Assembly: GCA_017397805.1 (NCBI GenBank) | Contig: JAFQHW010000018.1 | Location: 1-52,131 of the forward strand | Direction: 5' to 3' | DNA length: 52,131 bases | DNA from: Clostridia bacterium | GTDB lineage: Bacteria > Bacillota > Clostridia > Oscillospirales > CAG-382 | In this document: piece after piece, positions 24,826-33,918 of the stretch | Position numbering within the stretch: the stretch's first letter is position 1 | Layout of the letters: each line of letters starts with the position of its first letter | Translations under genes and position numbers: made by a program | The notes under the pieces: generated by a model | Databases searched by the model: none | What the model saw: only the letters and a program-made list of their open reading frames with translations | Told to the model about the DNA's origin: nothing

Positions 24826-26048
24826 TGAAAAGATGTGAAATACTTTCTCCCGCAGGCAACCTCGAAAAACTGAAGTTTGCGGTTACTTACGGGGCAGATG
24901 CGGTCTATATGGCGCTTACCCGATTCGGTATGCGCTCCTCGGCGGATAATTTTACCCCTGCAGAACTGAAAGAAGCCCTCGATTTTGCCCATAGCAGAGG
25001 AGCTAAGGTCTACTGTACTCTTAATACCATGCCCAGAGATAACGAGTTTTCCGAGCTTGACAGCCTGCTTGCCGAGATAGAGGATTGCTTACCCGACGCT
25101 TTTATAGTGACAGACCCCGGCGTAATAACTACGGTAAAGGCGCGTTACCCTCAGGCAGAGCTTCATCTGTCTACTCAGTGTTCTACGGTCAACAGCCGCA
25201 GTTGCCGCTTTTGGTACGATACCTTCGGCATAAAGAGGGTGGTTCTTGCAAGAGAGCTGAGTCTTGATGAGATAAAGGAGATTCGCCGCAATATCCCCGA
25301 TGACATGGAAATAGAGTGCTTCGTTCACGGGGCAATGTGCATATCATATTCGGGCAGATGCTTGCTTTCCAACTATATAACTGGCAGAGATGCCAACCGC
25401 GGTATGTGCGCTCAGCCTTGCAGATGGGAGTACGTTATGGCAGACGTGCGCGACTCCTTGCCTTTTGCGGCAGTAAAGGAAGAAACGGACGGCACCTACG
25501 CCTTTTCCTCCAAGGACCTGTGTATGGTGGAGCATATTAAAGAGCTGGTGGAGGCGGGCATTAACAGCTTTAAGATAGAGGGCAGAATGAAAAGCGCCTA
25601 CTATACCGCCGCCGTAACCAACGCTTACCGTATGGCTTACGACAGCTATCTGGCTAACCCCGATAACTATGAGATAGACCCCCTTTGGAAGAAGGAAACC
25701 GAAAGCGTAAGCCACAGAGAATACGATACGGGATTTTTCTTCATCTCCCCCCACGAAAGCGCAAAGGTGTGCAGTGCCAACGTTTATCTTAACGACAGAG
25801 CGTATCTCGCCACCGTAAGCGGTTACGATGAGGAAACGGGACTTGCCAAATGTATCCAGCGTAATAAATTTTCCGTTGGGGACAAGGTGCAGATACTAAG
25901 TCCCGGCAGCGGCGGCAGAGAAGCCGTTATAGAGAAAATGTATAACGAAGATATGGAAGAAATTGAAAACTGTCCCCATCCAAGGCAGATATTTTATATC
26001 CCCTTAAAGGGTGCCAAGGAATGGGATATTATAAGATGCGGAGAATGA
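24822..26048 (+). CDS. Peptidase U32 family protein (TrhP-like)
   Basis: 408 residues. The U32 signature spans ECFVHGAMCISYSGRC and continues through GRDANRGMCAQPCRW, with the conserved cysteines that hold an iron-sulfur cluster. Family members include TrhP, needed for 5-hydroxylation of U34 in several tRNAs, and older collagenase-type assignments. In Bacillus related genes yrrN/yrrO lie next to the mltG homologue yrrL, so the order here supports the tRNA-modification role. Two adjacent ATG codons (24822, 24825) overlap the mltG stop; either may be used. Confidence 0.88.
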   Translation: MMKRCEILSPAGNLEKLKFAVTYGADAVYMALTRFGMRSSADNFTPAELKEALDFAHSRGAKVYCTLNTMPRDNEFSELDSLLAEIEDCLPDAFIVTDPGVITTVKARYPQAELHLSTQCSTVNSRSCRFWYDTFGIKRVVLARELSLDEIKEIRRNIPDDMEIECFVHGAMCISYSGRCLLSNYITGRDANRGMCAQPCRWEYVMADVRDSLPFAAVKEETDGTYAFSSKDLCMVEHIKELVEAGINSFKIEGRMKSAYYTAAVTNAYRMAYDSYLANPDNYEIDPLWKKETESVSHREYDTGFFFISPHESAKVCSANVYLNDRAYLATVSGYDEETGLAKCIQRNKFSVGDKVQILSPGSGGREAVIEKMYNEDMEEIENCPHPRQIFYIPLKGAKEWDIIRCGE

Positions 26049-26049
26049 G

Positions 26050-26706
26050 ATGCTTAATAAACTTAAAGAGCGTATTATAATAATCTGCGGTCATTACGGT
26101 GCAGGTAAAACCAACGTAGCGGTAAACTTGGCACTTTTCGCCGCAGAAAAGGGCAAAAAGGTTACTATTGCGGATTTGGACGTGGTCAACCCTTATTTCA
26201 GAACCGCCGACAACGCAAAGGAGCTTAGGGAAAAGGGCATCCGCTGTATTATCCCTCAGTATGCCAACACAAACGTTGATATACCCTCTATCCCTGCGGA
26301 ATTCCTTTCCGTCTTTCACGGTGATGATTTTTCCGTAATAGACGTGGGCGGCGACGACGGCGCCATAGCTCTTTCCGTTTACAAGGAGAAATTTGAGTCC
26401 TCAGGATACGAGATGCTCTACGTGTACAACGCTTGCCGTCCTTTAACGGCGGAGCTTGATGAGGCGGAGCAATCTTTAAGGGATATAGAAGCTATGTCCC
26501 GTCTTAAGGTGGGGTATATAATAAACAACACCAACTTAGGGGAGGAAACTACCGCAGAGACCGTCAAAAAAGGAGAGGAAATATGCAAAGCCCTATCTGA
26601 ACGGACGGGCGTGCCTTTCCTCGGTAACACAGTGTTCAAAACCGTAAAGGGTTTGGATATAGATAGCGTTATCCCCATGGATAACGCAACAAAACAGCTG
26701 TTCTAA
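26050..26706 (+). CDS. MinD/ParA-like P-loop ATPase upstream of the oxidoreductase operon
   Basis: 218 residues, soluble. The P-loop is GHYGAGKTNVA (14-24), a deviant Walker A; DLDVVNPYFRT and VIDVGGDDGA fit the SIMIBI class ATPases related to MinD, ParA and CooC. It is unusually short and has no membrane-targeting helix. Such genes occur next to ferredoxin-dependent 2-oxoacid oxidoreductases in clostridia. A role in metal-cluster delivery or enzyme maturation is a reasonable inference but not proven. It starts one base after the U32 gene ends. Confidence 0.8.
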   Translation: MLNKLKERIIIICGHYGAGKTNVAVNLALFAAEKGKKVTIADLDVVNPYFRTADNAKELREKGIRCIIPQYANTNVDIPSIPAEFLSVFHGDDFSVIDVGGDDGAIALSVYKEKFESSGYEMLYVYNACRPLTAELDEAEQSLRDIEAMSRLKVGYIINNTNLGEETTAETVKKGEEICKALSERTGVPFLGNTVFKTVKGLDIDSVIPMDNATKQLF

Positions 26707-26740
26707 AAATATATATGTTTAAGAAAGAAGGGAAGCTAAA

Positions 26741-26959
26741 ATGAACAGAATTAGCTTTAAGACAGACCTTTGTAAGGGCTGTGGGCTTTGCGTAGGCGCT
26801 TGTCCCAAGGGACTTATATCTCTTGACGGCTCCGCACTTAACGCTAAAGGCTATCACCCCGCACAGATAACCGATATGGCAAGCTGTATCGCTTGTGCTA
26901 TGTGCGCTACAATGTGTCCTGACGTTATCATTACAGTAGAGAAAGGATGTGAGGAATAA
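26741..26959 (+). CDS. Ferredoxin-type (delta) subunit of 2-oxoacid:ferredoxin oxidoreductase
   Basis: 72 residues with two CxxCxxCxxxC motifs (Cys11, 14, 17, 21 and Cys49, 52, 55, 59), which bind two [4Fe-4S] clusters. It carries electrons from the thiamine-pyrophosphate site to free ferredoxin. Its stop overlaps the start of the alpha subunit, so the four subunits (delta, alpha, beta, gamma) are translated as a unit. Confidence 0.93.
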   Translation: MNRISFKTDLCKGCGLCVGACPKGLISLDGSALNAKGYHPAQITDMASCIACAMCATMCPDVIITVEKGCEE

Positions 26960-28023
26960 TGGGTGAAAAAATGCTTATGAAGGGCAACGAGGTTATAGGT
27001 GAAGCGGCCATTCGCGCAGGCTGCCGTTATTTCTTCGGTTACCCCATAACTCCTCAAACGGAGCTTTCTGAGTATCTTGCTAAAAAGATGCCCAAGGTCG
27101 GCGGTCTTTGCCTTCAGGCAGAAAGTGAAGTTTCCGCTATAAATATGGTGCTTGGCTGTAACGCCGCAGGCGAGCGTGCCTTCACCTCTTCTTCTTCCCC
27201 CGGCATAAGCCTTAAGAGCGAAGGCGTATCCTACATAATCGGATCCGATCTGCCTTGCGTTATCGTTAACGTACAGCGCGGCGGCCCCGGTCTTGGCGGT
27301 ATCCAGCCCGCACAGTCTGACTATTTGCAGGCAACTAAGGCTTTAGGTCACGGCGATATGCACTTTATAGTGCTCGCCCCCGCATACGTTCAGGAGATAG
27401 CTACCCTTATGGGCGAAGCTTTCGATTTGGCTGACCTTTACCGTACCCCCGTTATGCTTTTGGCAGACGGTGCTCTCGGTCAGATGATGGAGCCCGTAGA
27501 TTTTACCGCTAAGAAGGAACGCACTCTTCCCGAAAAGACTTGGGCGGCTTGCGGTCACGTTAATAAGAGAGAGCATAATATCGTTAACTCCCTCTATATC
27601 TCTCCCGAAGTGCTTGAGCAGACCGTTCTTGACAGATACGAGCGTTATAAGACCATAGAAGAGAACGAGGTTCAGTACGACGAATATATGACCGAGGATG
27701 CGGAGATTTGCATCGTTGCTTACGGTATCACCGCAAGAATAGCAAAGACCGCAGTTAAAGCGGCAAGAGAAAAGGGCATAAAAGCAGGTCTTTTCCGTCC
27801 CATCACTCTTTGGCCCTATCCTAAGAAGGAGCTTGCGGCTCTTTCCGAAAAGGTAGAGAAGTTCTTGGTTGTTGAAATGAATATGGGACAGATGGTGGAC
27901 GACGTTAAGGTTGCTACCAACTGTCGTAAGCCCGTTGAGTTCTTTGGCAGAACCGGCGGTGTTATCCCCACGCCTGCAGAAATTTTGGCAAAGATCGAAG
28001 AAATGAACGGAGGTGCTAACTAA
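26959..28023 (+). CDS. vorB: 2-oxoacid:ferredoxin oxidoreductase, alpha subunit (VorB type)
   Basis: 354 residues. The N-terminal pyrimidine-binding domain has GNEVIGEAAIRAGCRYF and GYPITPQTELSEYL; the C-terminal domain II is around ICIVAYGITARIAKTAV. This subunit, with the TPP subunit downstream, oxidatively decarboxylates 2-oxoacids to acyl-CoA and reduces ferredoxin. Branched-chain 2-oxoacids (VorB) are the usual assignment for this layout, though 2-oxoglutarate (KorA-type) cannot be excluded from sequence. Confidence 0.88.
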   Translation: MGEKMLMKGNEVIGEAAIRAGCRYFFGYPITPQTELSEYLAKKMPKVGGLCLQAESEVSAINMVLGCNAAGERAFTSSSSPGISLKSEGVSYIIGSDLPCVIVNVQRGGPGLGGIQPAQSDYLQATKALGHGDMHFIVLAPAYVQEIATLMGEAFDLADLYRTPVMLLADGALGQMMEPVDFTAKKERTLPEKTWAACGHVNKREHNIVNSLYISPEVLEQTVLDRYERYKTIEENEVQYDEYMTEDAEICIVAYGITARIAKTAVKAAREKGIKAGLFRPITLWPYPKKELAALSEKVEKFLVVEMNMGQMVDDVKVATNCRKPVEFFGRTGGVIPTPAEILAKIEEMNGGAN

Positions 28024-28772
28024 TGGTTGTATTCGATAAGCCCAAGGCTTTAACAGACGTTCCTTTCCACTATTGTCCCGGCTGTACTCACGGTATAGTA
28101 CACCGCCTTGTGGCAGAGGTTATTGACGAGATGGGCATAGAAGGTGAAACGGTAGGTATAGCTTCCGTTGGTTGCTCCGTTTTCTCTTATAACTATTTTT
28201 CCTGCGATATGATACAGGCTCCTCACGGCAGAGCACCCGCCGTTGCAACCGGCGTTAAAAGAAGCCACCCCGATAATTTCGTGTTTACCTATCAGGGCGA
28301 CGGCGACCTTGCCGCTATCGGTACTGCCGAAACGGTACACGTAGGCGCAAGAGGCGAAAACATAACCGTTATCTTTATAAACAACTGTATCTACGGTATG
28401 ACCGGCGGTCAGATGGCACCTACCACCCTTTTGGGTCAGGTAACAACCACCTCTCCATACGGCAGACAGAAGGAGATCCAAGGCAACCCCATAAGAGTTT
28501 GCGAAATGGTTTCCACCCTTGACGGTACCGCTTATGCAGAGCGCGTGGCAGTTGACTGCGTTAAGAACGTACGCGCCGCAAAGAAGGCTATCCGCAAGGC
28601 GTTTGAGGTGCAGAAGAACAAGCAGGGCTTCAGCCTTGTAGAAGTGCTCTCCACCTGTCCCACCAACTGGGGCCTTTCCCCCGAAAAGGCTATCGATTGG
28701 CTTCGCGATAATATGATGAAGCATTATCCTCTCGGCGTTTATAAGGACATCACGAAGGAGGAAGATAAATAA
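28023..28772 (+). CDS. 2-oxoacid:ferredoxin oxidoreductase, thiamine-pyrophosphate (beta) subunit
   Basis: 249 residues. The TPP/Mg motif begins GDGDLAAIG and ends INNCIYGMTGGQ, and FHYCPGCTHGIVHRLV is the usual N-terminal signature. It overlaps both the alpha and gamma subunit genes by a base. The KorB/VorA families are very similar here, so substrate is not certain. Confidence 0.9.
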   Translation: MVVFDKPKALTDVPFHYCPGCTHGIVHRLVAEVIDEMGIEGETVGIASVGCSVFSYNYFSCDMIQAPHGRAPAVATGVKRSHPDNFVFTYQGDGDLAAIGTAETVHVGARGENITVIFINNCIYGMTGGQMAPTTLLGQVTTTSPYGRQKEIQGNPIRVCEMVSTLDGTAYAERVAVDCVKNVRAAKKAIRKAFEVQKNKQGFSLVEVLSTCPTNWGLSPEKAIDWLRDNMMKHYPLGVYKDITKEEDK

Positions 28773-29305
28773 TGAGCAATATTTTACTTGCAGGCTTCGG
28801 CGGTCAGGGTATACTTTTTGCAGGTAAGCAGATAGTTCTTGCCGGTATGAATCAGGGTAAATACGTAAGCTGGCTTCCTTCTTACGGTCCCGAAATGCGC
28901 GGCGGTACGTGTAATTGCAGCGTTATCGTTGAGGATGAACCTATAGGCAGCCCGCTCGTAACCGCTCCCGACGTACTCCTTGCTTTTAACACTCCCTCTT
29001 TTGATAAGTTCGAAAGCACCGTTGTAAAGGGCGGTATGCTCTTTACCGACAGTTCCCTCGTTAATAAAAAGGGCGAGCGTGACGATATAAACTATTACTA
29101 TATTCCCGCAACCGAGTTAGCTAACGAAAACGGAATTACGGGCATGGCGAACGTTATCATGCTTGGCTATATCGTTAAAAAGACCGGTTTGTACACCAAG
29201 GAATATTTTATGGAATCTCTTACCTCAGGCATACCCGCCTCTAAGGCGCATTTGGCAGAGGTAAATAAAAAAGCCTTGGAAATAGGCTTTGGCTATGAAG
29301 GCTGA
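28772..29305 (+). CDS. 2-oxoacid:ferredoxin oxidoreductase, gamma subunit
   Basis: 177 residues. The N-terminal GFGGQGILFAGK and the PSYGPEMRGGT segment are signatures of the gamma (CoA-binding) subunit. It completes the four-subunit enzyme. Its last codons overlap the start of ispD. Confidence 0.92.
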   Translation: MSNILLAGFGGQGILFAGKQIVLAGMNQGKYVSWLPSYGPEMRGGTCNCSVIVEDEPIGSPLVTAPDVLLAFNTPSFDKFESTVVKGGMLFTDSSLVNKKGERDDINYYYIPATELANENGITGMANVIMLGYIVKKTGLYTKEYFMESLTSGIPASKAHLAEVNKKALEIGFGYEG

Positions 29306-29993
29306 TAAGCCTTTCGTAAGTGCCGTAATTGTGGGTGCCGGCAACGGCACCCGCATGGGCGGAAAGAATAAGGCACTTATAAAAATCGGTGAAAAGACCG
29401 CCTTCCGCTTAGTGCTTGAGGCTTTTGAAAAATCAAGCACCGTAGACGAGCTGGTGGTGGTATGCCGTGACGCGGAGGAAATGAAGACCCAGTCGGAGGG
29501 CATCACCAAGCGTATAAGCTACGTCAAGGGCGGTAAGACCCGTGCAGAGTCGGTGTCCAACGGCATAAAGGCTTGCAAGCGCGGCAGTGAGTTCTACTGT
29601 ATCCACGATTGTGCCCGTCCCCTTGTAACCGCCCAAATAATAGATTCCGTTGTAAGTGCCGCCTTTAAAAAAGGTGCGGCAACTGCTTGTGCTCCCGTTA
29701 ACGACACCGTAAAGTACGTGGATAGGGAAAGCGGTACCGTTTACACTCCCGACAGAAGCCGTCTTATCGCGGTACAAACCCCCCAGGTTTTTGAATCCAA
29801 GCTGTATCTTATATCGGCGGCGATGGCTAAAAAGGACGGTGTTTCCGCAACTGACGATACCACCTTGGCAGAGCACGCGGGCTTAGCGGTTGAATACGTA
29901 GAATCGGCAACACCCAATTTTAAGCTGACACGGACGGAAGACGTGTATCTGGCACGTCTTATAGCTAAGCTTTCGGAAAAGGAAGGGCAGTAA
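29295..29993 (+). CDS. ispD: 2-C-methyl-D-erythritol 4-phosphate cytidylyltransferase IspD
   Basis: 232 residues from ATG 29295. It converts MEP and CTP to CDP-ME in the non-mevalonate isoprenoid route. The nucleotide-binding [15 protein letters not shown] and the [17 protein letters not shown] and TPQVF segments are present. No clear ribosome-binding site precedes the ATG, which lies 11 bases inside the gamma-subunit gene, so translational coupling is likely. An upstream TTG at 29289 is possible but less attractive. ispF follows at once. Confidence 0.93.
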   Translation: MKADKPFVSAVIVGAGNGTRMGGKNKALIKIGEKTAFRLVLEAFEKSSTVDELVVVCRDAEEMKTQSEGITKRISYVKGGKTRAESVSNGIKACKRGSEFYCIHDCARPLVTAQIIDSVVSAAFKKGAATACAPVNDTVKYVDRESGTVYTPDRSRLIAVQTPQVFESKLYLISAAMAKKDGVSATDDTTLAEHAGLAVEYVESATPNFKLTRTEDVYLARLIAKLSEKEGQ

Positions 29994-30472
29994 TGAGAAT
30001 AGGTCACGGATACGACGTACACGCCTTTGCCGAGGGCAGAAGATTAATTCTCGGCGGTGTGGATATTCCGCACGTTAAGGGGCTTATGGGGCACTCCGAT
30101 GCGGACGTGCTTACCCATGCCGTATGCGACAGTCTTTTGGGCGCGTTAGCGATGGGAGATATAGGCAAGCATTTCCCCGATACGGACAGTAGCTTTAAGA
30201 ACGTAAACAGCCTTTTGCTTTTAGAAAAGGTAAAAGCGCTTTTGTCAGCCGAGGGATATGGAATAGTTAACGTAGACTCCACCTTGATAGCGCAAAAGCC
30301 TAAGCTTGCCCCTTATATTGACGAAATGAGAAAAAACCTTGCAAACGCTATGGACATACCCGTAACCGACGTAAGCGTAAAGGCTACTACGGAGGAGCGC
30401 TTGGGCTTTACCGGCAGAGAAGAAGGTATATCCGCCCACGCAGTATGCCTTATAGAAAAAATATCCAAATAA
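29993..30472 (+). CDS. ispF: 2-C-methyl-D-erythritol 2,4-cyclodiphosphate synthase IspF
   Basis: 159 residues, normal length. It cyclises CDP-ME 2-phosphate to MEcPP. Zinc ligands Asp8, His10 (GYDVH) and His42 ([12 protein letters not shown]) are intact, as is the CDP-binding [13 protein letters not shown]. It starts on the last base of the ispD stop. IspE, the kinase between IspD and IspF, is not in the window. Confidence 0.97.
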   Translation: MRIGHGYDVHAFAEGRRLILGGVDIPHVKGLMGHSDADVLTHAVCDSLLGALAMGDIGKHFPDTDSSFKNVNSLLLLEKVKALLSAEGYGIVNVDSTLIAQKPKLAPYIDEMRKNLANAMDIPVTDVSVKATTEERLGFTGREEGISAHAVCLIEKISK

Positions 30473-30486
30473 CAAAAGGAAAATAC

Positions 30487-31758
30487 ATGGTAATAAAAGA
30501 TTACAATTTGAGGGAAGGCGTAGACCTTACGGTGTTATCCACCGAGAAATTCAAATCCAATCTTATGATAGTAGAACTGCGCTGTCCCTTGAGAAAAGAA
30601 ACGGCAACCCACTATTCACTTATAACAAACGTATTAAGCCGTTGTTGCCGTAAGTACCCTACGTTAAGAGAATTTAACGTTGCCTTGGAGGAGCTGTACG
30701 CCGCAGACCTTGACGCCTACGTTTCCAAATCGGGCGAAGTGCAAAAGGTATGCTTTAAGCTGTCTTGTATTGAAAACAGCTACACCTATGACGGTGCAGA
30801 CGTTTTGGCGGGCGGTATGCGACTTTTGGGCGAGATGATATTTAACCCCCTCCTTGAGGACGGGGCTTTTTCTGCTTCCGTTATGGAATCGGAGAAGAAG
30901 AACTTAAAGGAAGAAATTGAAGCTTTAAAAGACGATAAAGCACGTCTTGCTCTAAGCCGTTGCATTAAGAATATGTGCGCTGACGAGGCGTTTTCCGTCA
31001 CTACCGCAGGCGATACGGAAATACTGCAGAGCATAAGCGCTTCGGAGCTTAAGACAAGCTATGACGAGCTTTTGAAAAGCTATCCCGTAAGCATATATTT
31101 TATGGGAAGAGAGGCTCCCGAAAAGGTTAAGGAATACTGTGATAGATATTTGCCCTTTGCCCCGAGAGAAAAGCGGTTGTTCAACACCGAGGTTAAAAAA
31201 GGCACGGGCGACGTTAAATACGTAACGGAGCCTACCGATGCTGTGCAAAGCCGTCTGTGTATGGGTTTTCGTACCGGAAGAAGCATAAAAGACGATGACT
31301 ACGTTGCCCTTCTTTTAGCTTGTGACGTGTTAGGCTCACCGTCGGGAAAATTGTTTATGAACGTCAGAGAAAAGCTGGGTCTGTGCTATTATTGCAGTCC
31401 CATGCTTGACGGAGTAAAGGGTCTGCTTATAGTTTCTGCAGGTATTTTTGCAGAAAACAGAAAAAAAGCAGAGGAAGCTATCCTGCAACAGATAGAGGCT
31501 CTTAAAAAAGGAGATATAACCGAGCGTGAGCTGAAAAGCGCAAAAGCGGTAGCCGAAAGCGCTTATAAGGAGATATACGACAGCGCAAGCTCTATAATAA
31601 ATTGGTATTCTGCCCGCCGCGGTTTAGGTCTTGATATAAGTCCCGAAGAAATGGCGGCTCGTATTAAAAACACCACCGTGGAAGATATAGCAAGAGTGGC
31701 AAGGGATATAGTGCCCGATACGTTTTATATGCTTGAGGGAGGTGCGGCGGAATGTTAA
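30487..31758 (+). CDS. yfmF: M16-like peptidase-fold protein YfmF (likely inactive partner)
   Basis: 423 residues from ATG 30487, which follows AAAAGGAAAA. Two M16 domains are visible (one around ALEELYAADLDAYVSKSG, one around LGSPSGKLFMNVREKLGLCYY). The zinc motif HxxEH is absent, so it is probably the inactive half of a heterodimer with the next gene. In Bacillus YfmF/YfmH are associated with elongation factor P 5-aminopentanol modification. The two genes overlap by 7 bases. The ATG 42 bases upstream lies inside ispF and is less likely. Confidence 0.85.
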   Translation: MVIKDYNLREGVDLTVLSTEKFKSNLMIVELRCPLRKETATHYSLITNVLSRCCRKYPTLREFNVALEELYAADLDAYVSKSGEVQKVCFKLSCIENSYTYDGADVLAGGMRLLGEMIFNPLLEDGAFSASVMESEKKNLKEEIEALKDDKARLALSRCIKNMCADEAFSVTTAGDTEILQSISASELKTSYDELLKSYPVSIYFMGREAPEKVKEYCDRYLPFAPREKRLFNTEVKKGTGDVKYVTEPTDAVQSRLCMGFRTGRSIKDDDYVALLLACDVLGSPSGKLFMNVREKLGLCYYCSPMLDGVKGLLIVSAGIFAENRKKAEEAILQQIEALKKGDITERELKSAKAVAESAYKEIYDSASSIINWYSARRGLGLDISPEEMAARIKNTTVEDIARVARDIVPDTFYMLEGGAAEC

Positions 31759-33032
31759 AGCTATGCGAAAACACTTCGTTGGGCGAAAAGTATTATAAGG
31801 CGACGGTCAAGGGGATGGATATATACGTTATCCCCAAGGAGCTGTCAACGGTGTACGCCACCATCGCGGTAAACTTCGGTGCCTCCGATACGGATTTCGT
31901 ACTGGACGGCAAGGAGATAAGCTTGCCATCAGGTACCGCCCACTATTTAGAGCATAAAATGTTTGACAGTCCCGACGGTACCGATGCTTTTGAGAAGTTT
32001 TCGGTTCTCGGCGCAAACGTCAACGCCTATACGGGTGCGGACAAGACCTGTTATCTGTTCTCCTGCGCCGATGGGTTTGAACAGTGCTTAAGGCTTCTTT
32101 TCGACGTGGTTACAAAGCCTTGCTTTACCGACGAGTCCGTGGAGAAGGAGCGTCCTATAATAACTCAAGAAATCCGTATGTACATGGATGACCCCTATTG
32201 GAAAATGCACTTTGGCTTGCTTGGTGCCCTTTATCATAACGACCCCATCAAAAATGACCCCGCGGGCACGGAGGAAACCATTGCCAACATAACCCCCAAA
32301 CTTTTATACGATTGCCACCGCAGTTTTTATAATCCTCGGAATATGGCACTTTGCGTTTGCGGTAACGTGAATGCGGAAGAAGTTGTAAAAATAGCAGAGG
32401 AATGCATCCCCGACTATGAAGAAGTTAGCTTGCGAAGAATACGTCCCTACGAACCCGCGGAGGTTTGCTGCCATAAACGGGAGTTCTCCTTGGACGTATC
32501 CGCGCCCCTTTTTGCGGTAGGTATAAAATGCACACCGCCCGAAAACGGGGAAGAGCTTATGAGGGCAGAAGCAGAGAACGAGATAATAGTTCAGGCAATA
32601 TTCGGTAAAAGCGGCAGTTTTTACAACAAATATTACGAGGAAGGCATTTTAGGCGACCGCTTTTCCTCAGGTTACAGTAACGAAGCGGGCACGGCACTGG
32701 TAATGATCTACGGCTCATGTGACGAGCCTGAACGGGCATACGAGCTTATAAAGCAGGAGCTGGATAACAGAAAAGACAGCTTCTGCACCAAGGAGGAATT
32801 TGAGCGTGCCAAAAAGGTTTGCTACTCCTCTGCACTTGACACTTACAACAGCACTGAGGATATAGCAAGTGCTTTTGTTAGCTACGTGTTCCGTAACGGA
32901 GATTTTTTAAGATATACCGATTATCTGCGTAACGCGGATTACGATTCGGTAAAGGCAAGGTTTAAGGCGGATTACAGCAGTGAACGCAGTGCGTTTTCCG
33001 TTATTTATGCTAAGGAGGATTCCAATGTCTGA
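31752..33032 (+). CDS. yfmH: M16 zinc peptidase YfmH
   Basis: 426 residues. The catalytic HxxEH motif is intact (His64, Glu67, His68 in GTAHYLEHKMF), with a downstream glutamate, probably Glu140 (TQEIRMYMDDP). The C-terminal domain carries FSSGYSNEAGTAL. It is the active subunit beside YfmF. EF-P maturation in Bacillus requires this pair, but the substrate has not been shown to be the same here. The stop overlaps the lgt start. Confidence 0.9.
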   Translation: MLKLCENTSLGEKYYKATVKGMDIYVIPKELSTVYATIAVNFGASDTDFVLDGKEISLPSGTAHYLEHKMFDSPDGTDAFEKFSVLGANVNAYTGADKTCYLFSCADGFEQCLRLLFDVVTKPCFTDESVEKERPIITQEIRMYMDDPYWKMHFGLLGALYHNDPIKNDPAGTEETIANITPKLLYDCHRSFYNPRNMALCVCGNVNAEEVVKIAEECIPDYEEVSLRRIRPYEPAEVCCHKREFSLDVSAPLFAVGIKCTPPENGEELMRAEAENEIIVQAIFGKSGSFYNKYYEEGILGDRFSSGYSNEAGTALVMIYGSCDEPERAYELIKQELDNRKDSFCTKEEFERAKKVCYSSALDTYNSTEDIASAFVSYVFRNGDFLRYTDYLRNADYDSVKARFKADYSSERSAFSVIYAKEDSNV

Positions 33033-33918
33033 CGGTGCTTTTATATCCTTCCCTAATTTGGGGATAGAAAAATTCAAGGTAGATTCCGTAGCCTTTACTC
33101 TTTTCGGCTTGGAGGTTCGCTGGTACGCCATTATTATTTGTGCCGGCATTATCTCTGCCTTTATCTATTTTCTGCAAAGAGGCAAAAAGAACGAAAGAAT
33201 CAAAGAAGACGACCTTCTTAACGCTACCTTGTTTGCGGTACCCTTAGGCGTTATAGGAGCAAGGTTTTTGTACGTTATCACGAACCTTGACAACTACGAC
33301 GGCTTTTTGGAGATGATAAACATCCGCGAGGGTGGTCTTGCCATTTACGGCGCCATAATATTCGGCGGAGCGACCTTGCTCGTGTACGCACTTATAAAGC
33401 GCCATAACCCCTTAAAGTATTTTGATGCCATATGCCCCGGTGTTATGATAGCGCAAGCCATTGGCAGATGGGGTAATTTTATGAACGGTGAAGCCTTTGG
33501 AGAGGGCTACGGCGCGGAAGGCTTTTTGCTTAGAATGGACGTACAGCGGTTCAAGTATGAAAACAATTTACCGTCTACCGACGGATACGGCATTCATATC
33601 ACACATCCCACCTTCCTCTACGAAAGCCTTTGGAACGTAATCGGATTCGTTATAGCAAACCTTCTTTACAAAAACAAGAAGTTTGACGGCAGAATCTTTA
33701 CCTTTTACGTGGCTTGGTACGGCTTCGGCAGAGCGTGGATTGAGTTTTTAAGAAGTGACAGCCTTCTTGTGGGCGGTCAAAAATTAATGGTGTGGTTGGG
33801 CTTTATTACCTGTGCCGCCGCCATAGGCGCGCATATCTACCTGTACCGCAGGAGCAACAAAGAACTGAGCGAGTTCACCGCAATGAAAAAAGAGGAGATA
33901 AAAGATGACAATACTTGA
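33025..33918 (+). CDS. lgt: Prolipoprotein diacylglyceryl transferase Lgt
   Basis: 297 residues, about seven membrane segments. It transfers diacylglycerol from phosphatidylglycerol to the lipobox cysteine of lipoproteins, for example the two LRR lipoproteins in the same gene run. The signature GRWGNFMNGEAFG (147-159) and REGGLAIYG are present. ATG 33025 has AAGGAGG close upstream and overlaps yfmH by 8 bases; the stop overlaps folD by 14 bases. Confidence 0.97.
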   Translation: MSDGAFISFPNLGIEKFKVDSVAFTLFGLEVRWYAIIICAGIISAFIYFLQRGKKNERIKEDDLLNATLFAVPLGVIGARFLYVITNLDNYDGFLEMINIREGGLAIYGAIIFGGATLLVYALIKRHNPLKYFDAICPGVMIAQAIGRWGNFMNGEAFGEGYGAEGFLLRMDVQRFKYENNLPSTDGYGIHITHPTFLYESLWNVIGFVIANLLYKNKKFDGRIFTFYVAWYGFGRAWIEFLRSDSLLVGGQKLMVWLGFITCAAAIGAHIYLYRRSNKELSEFTAMKKEEIKDDNT

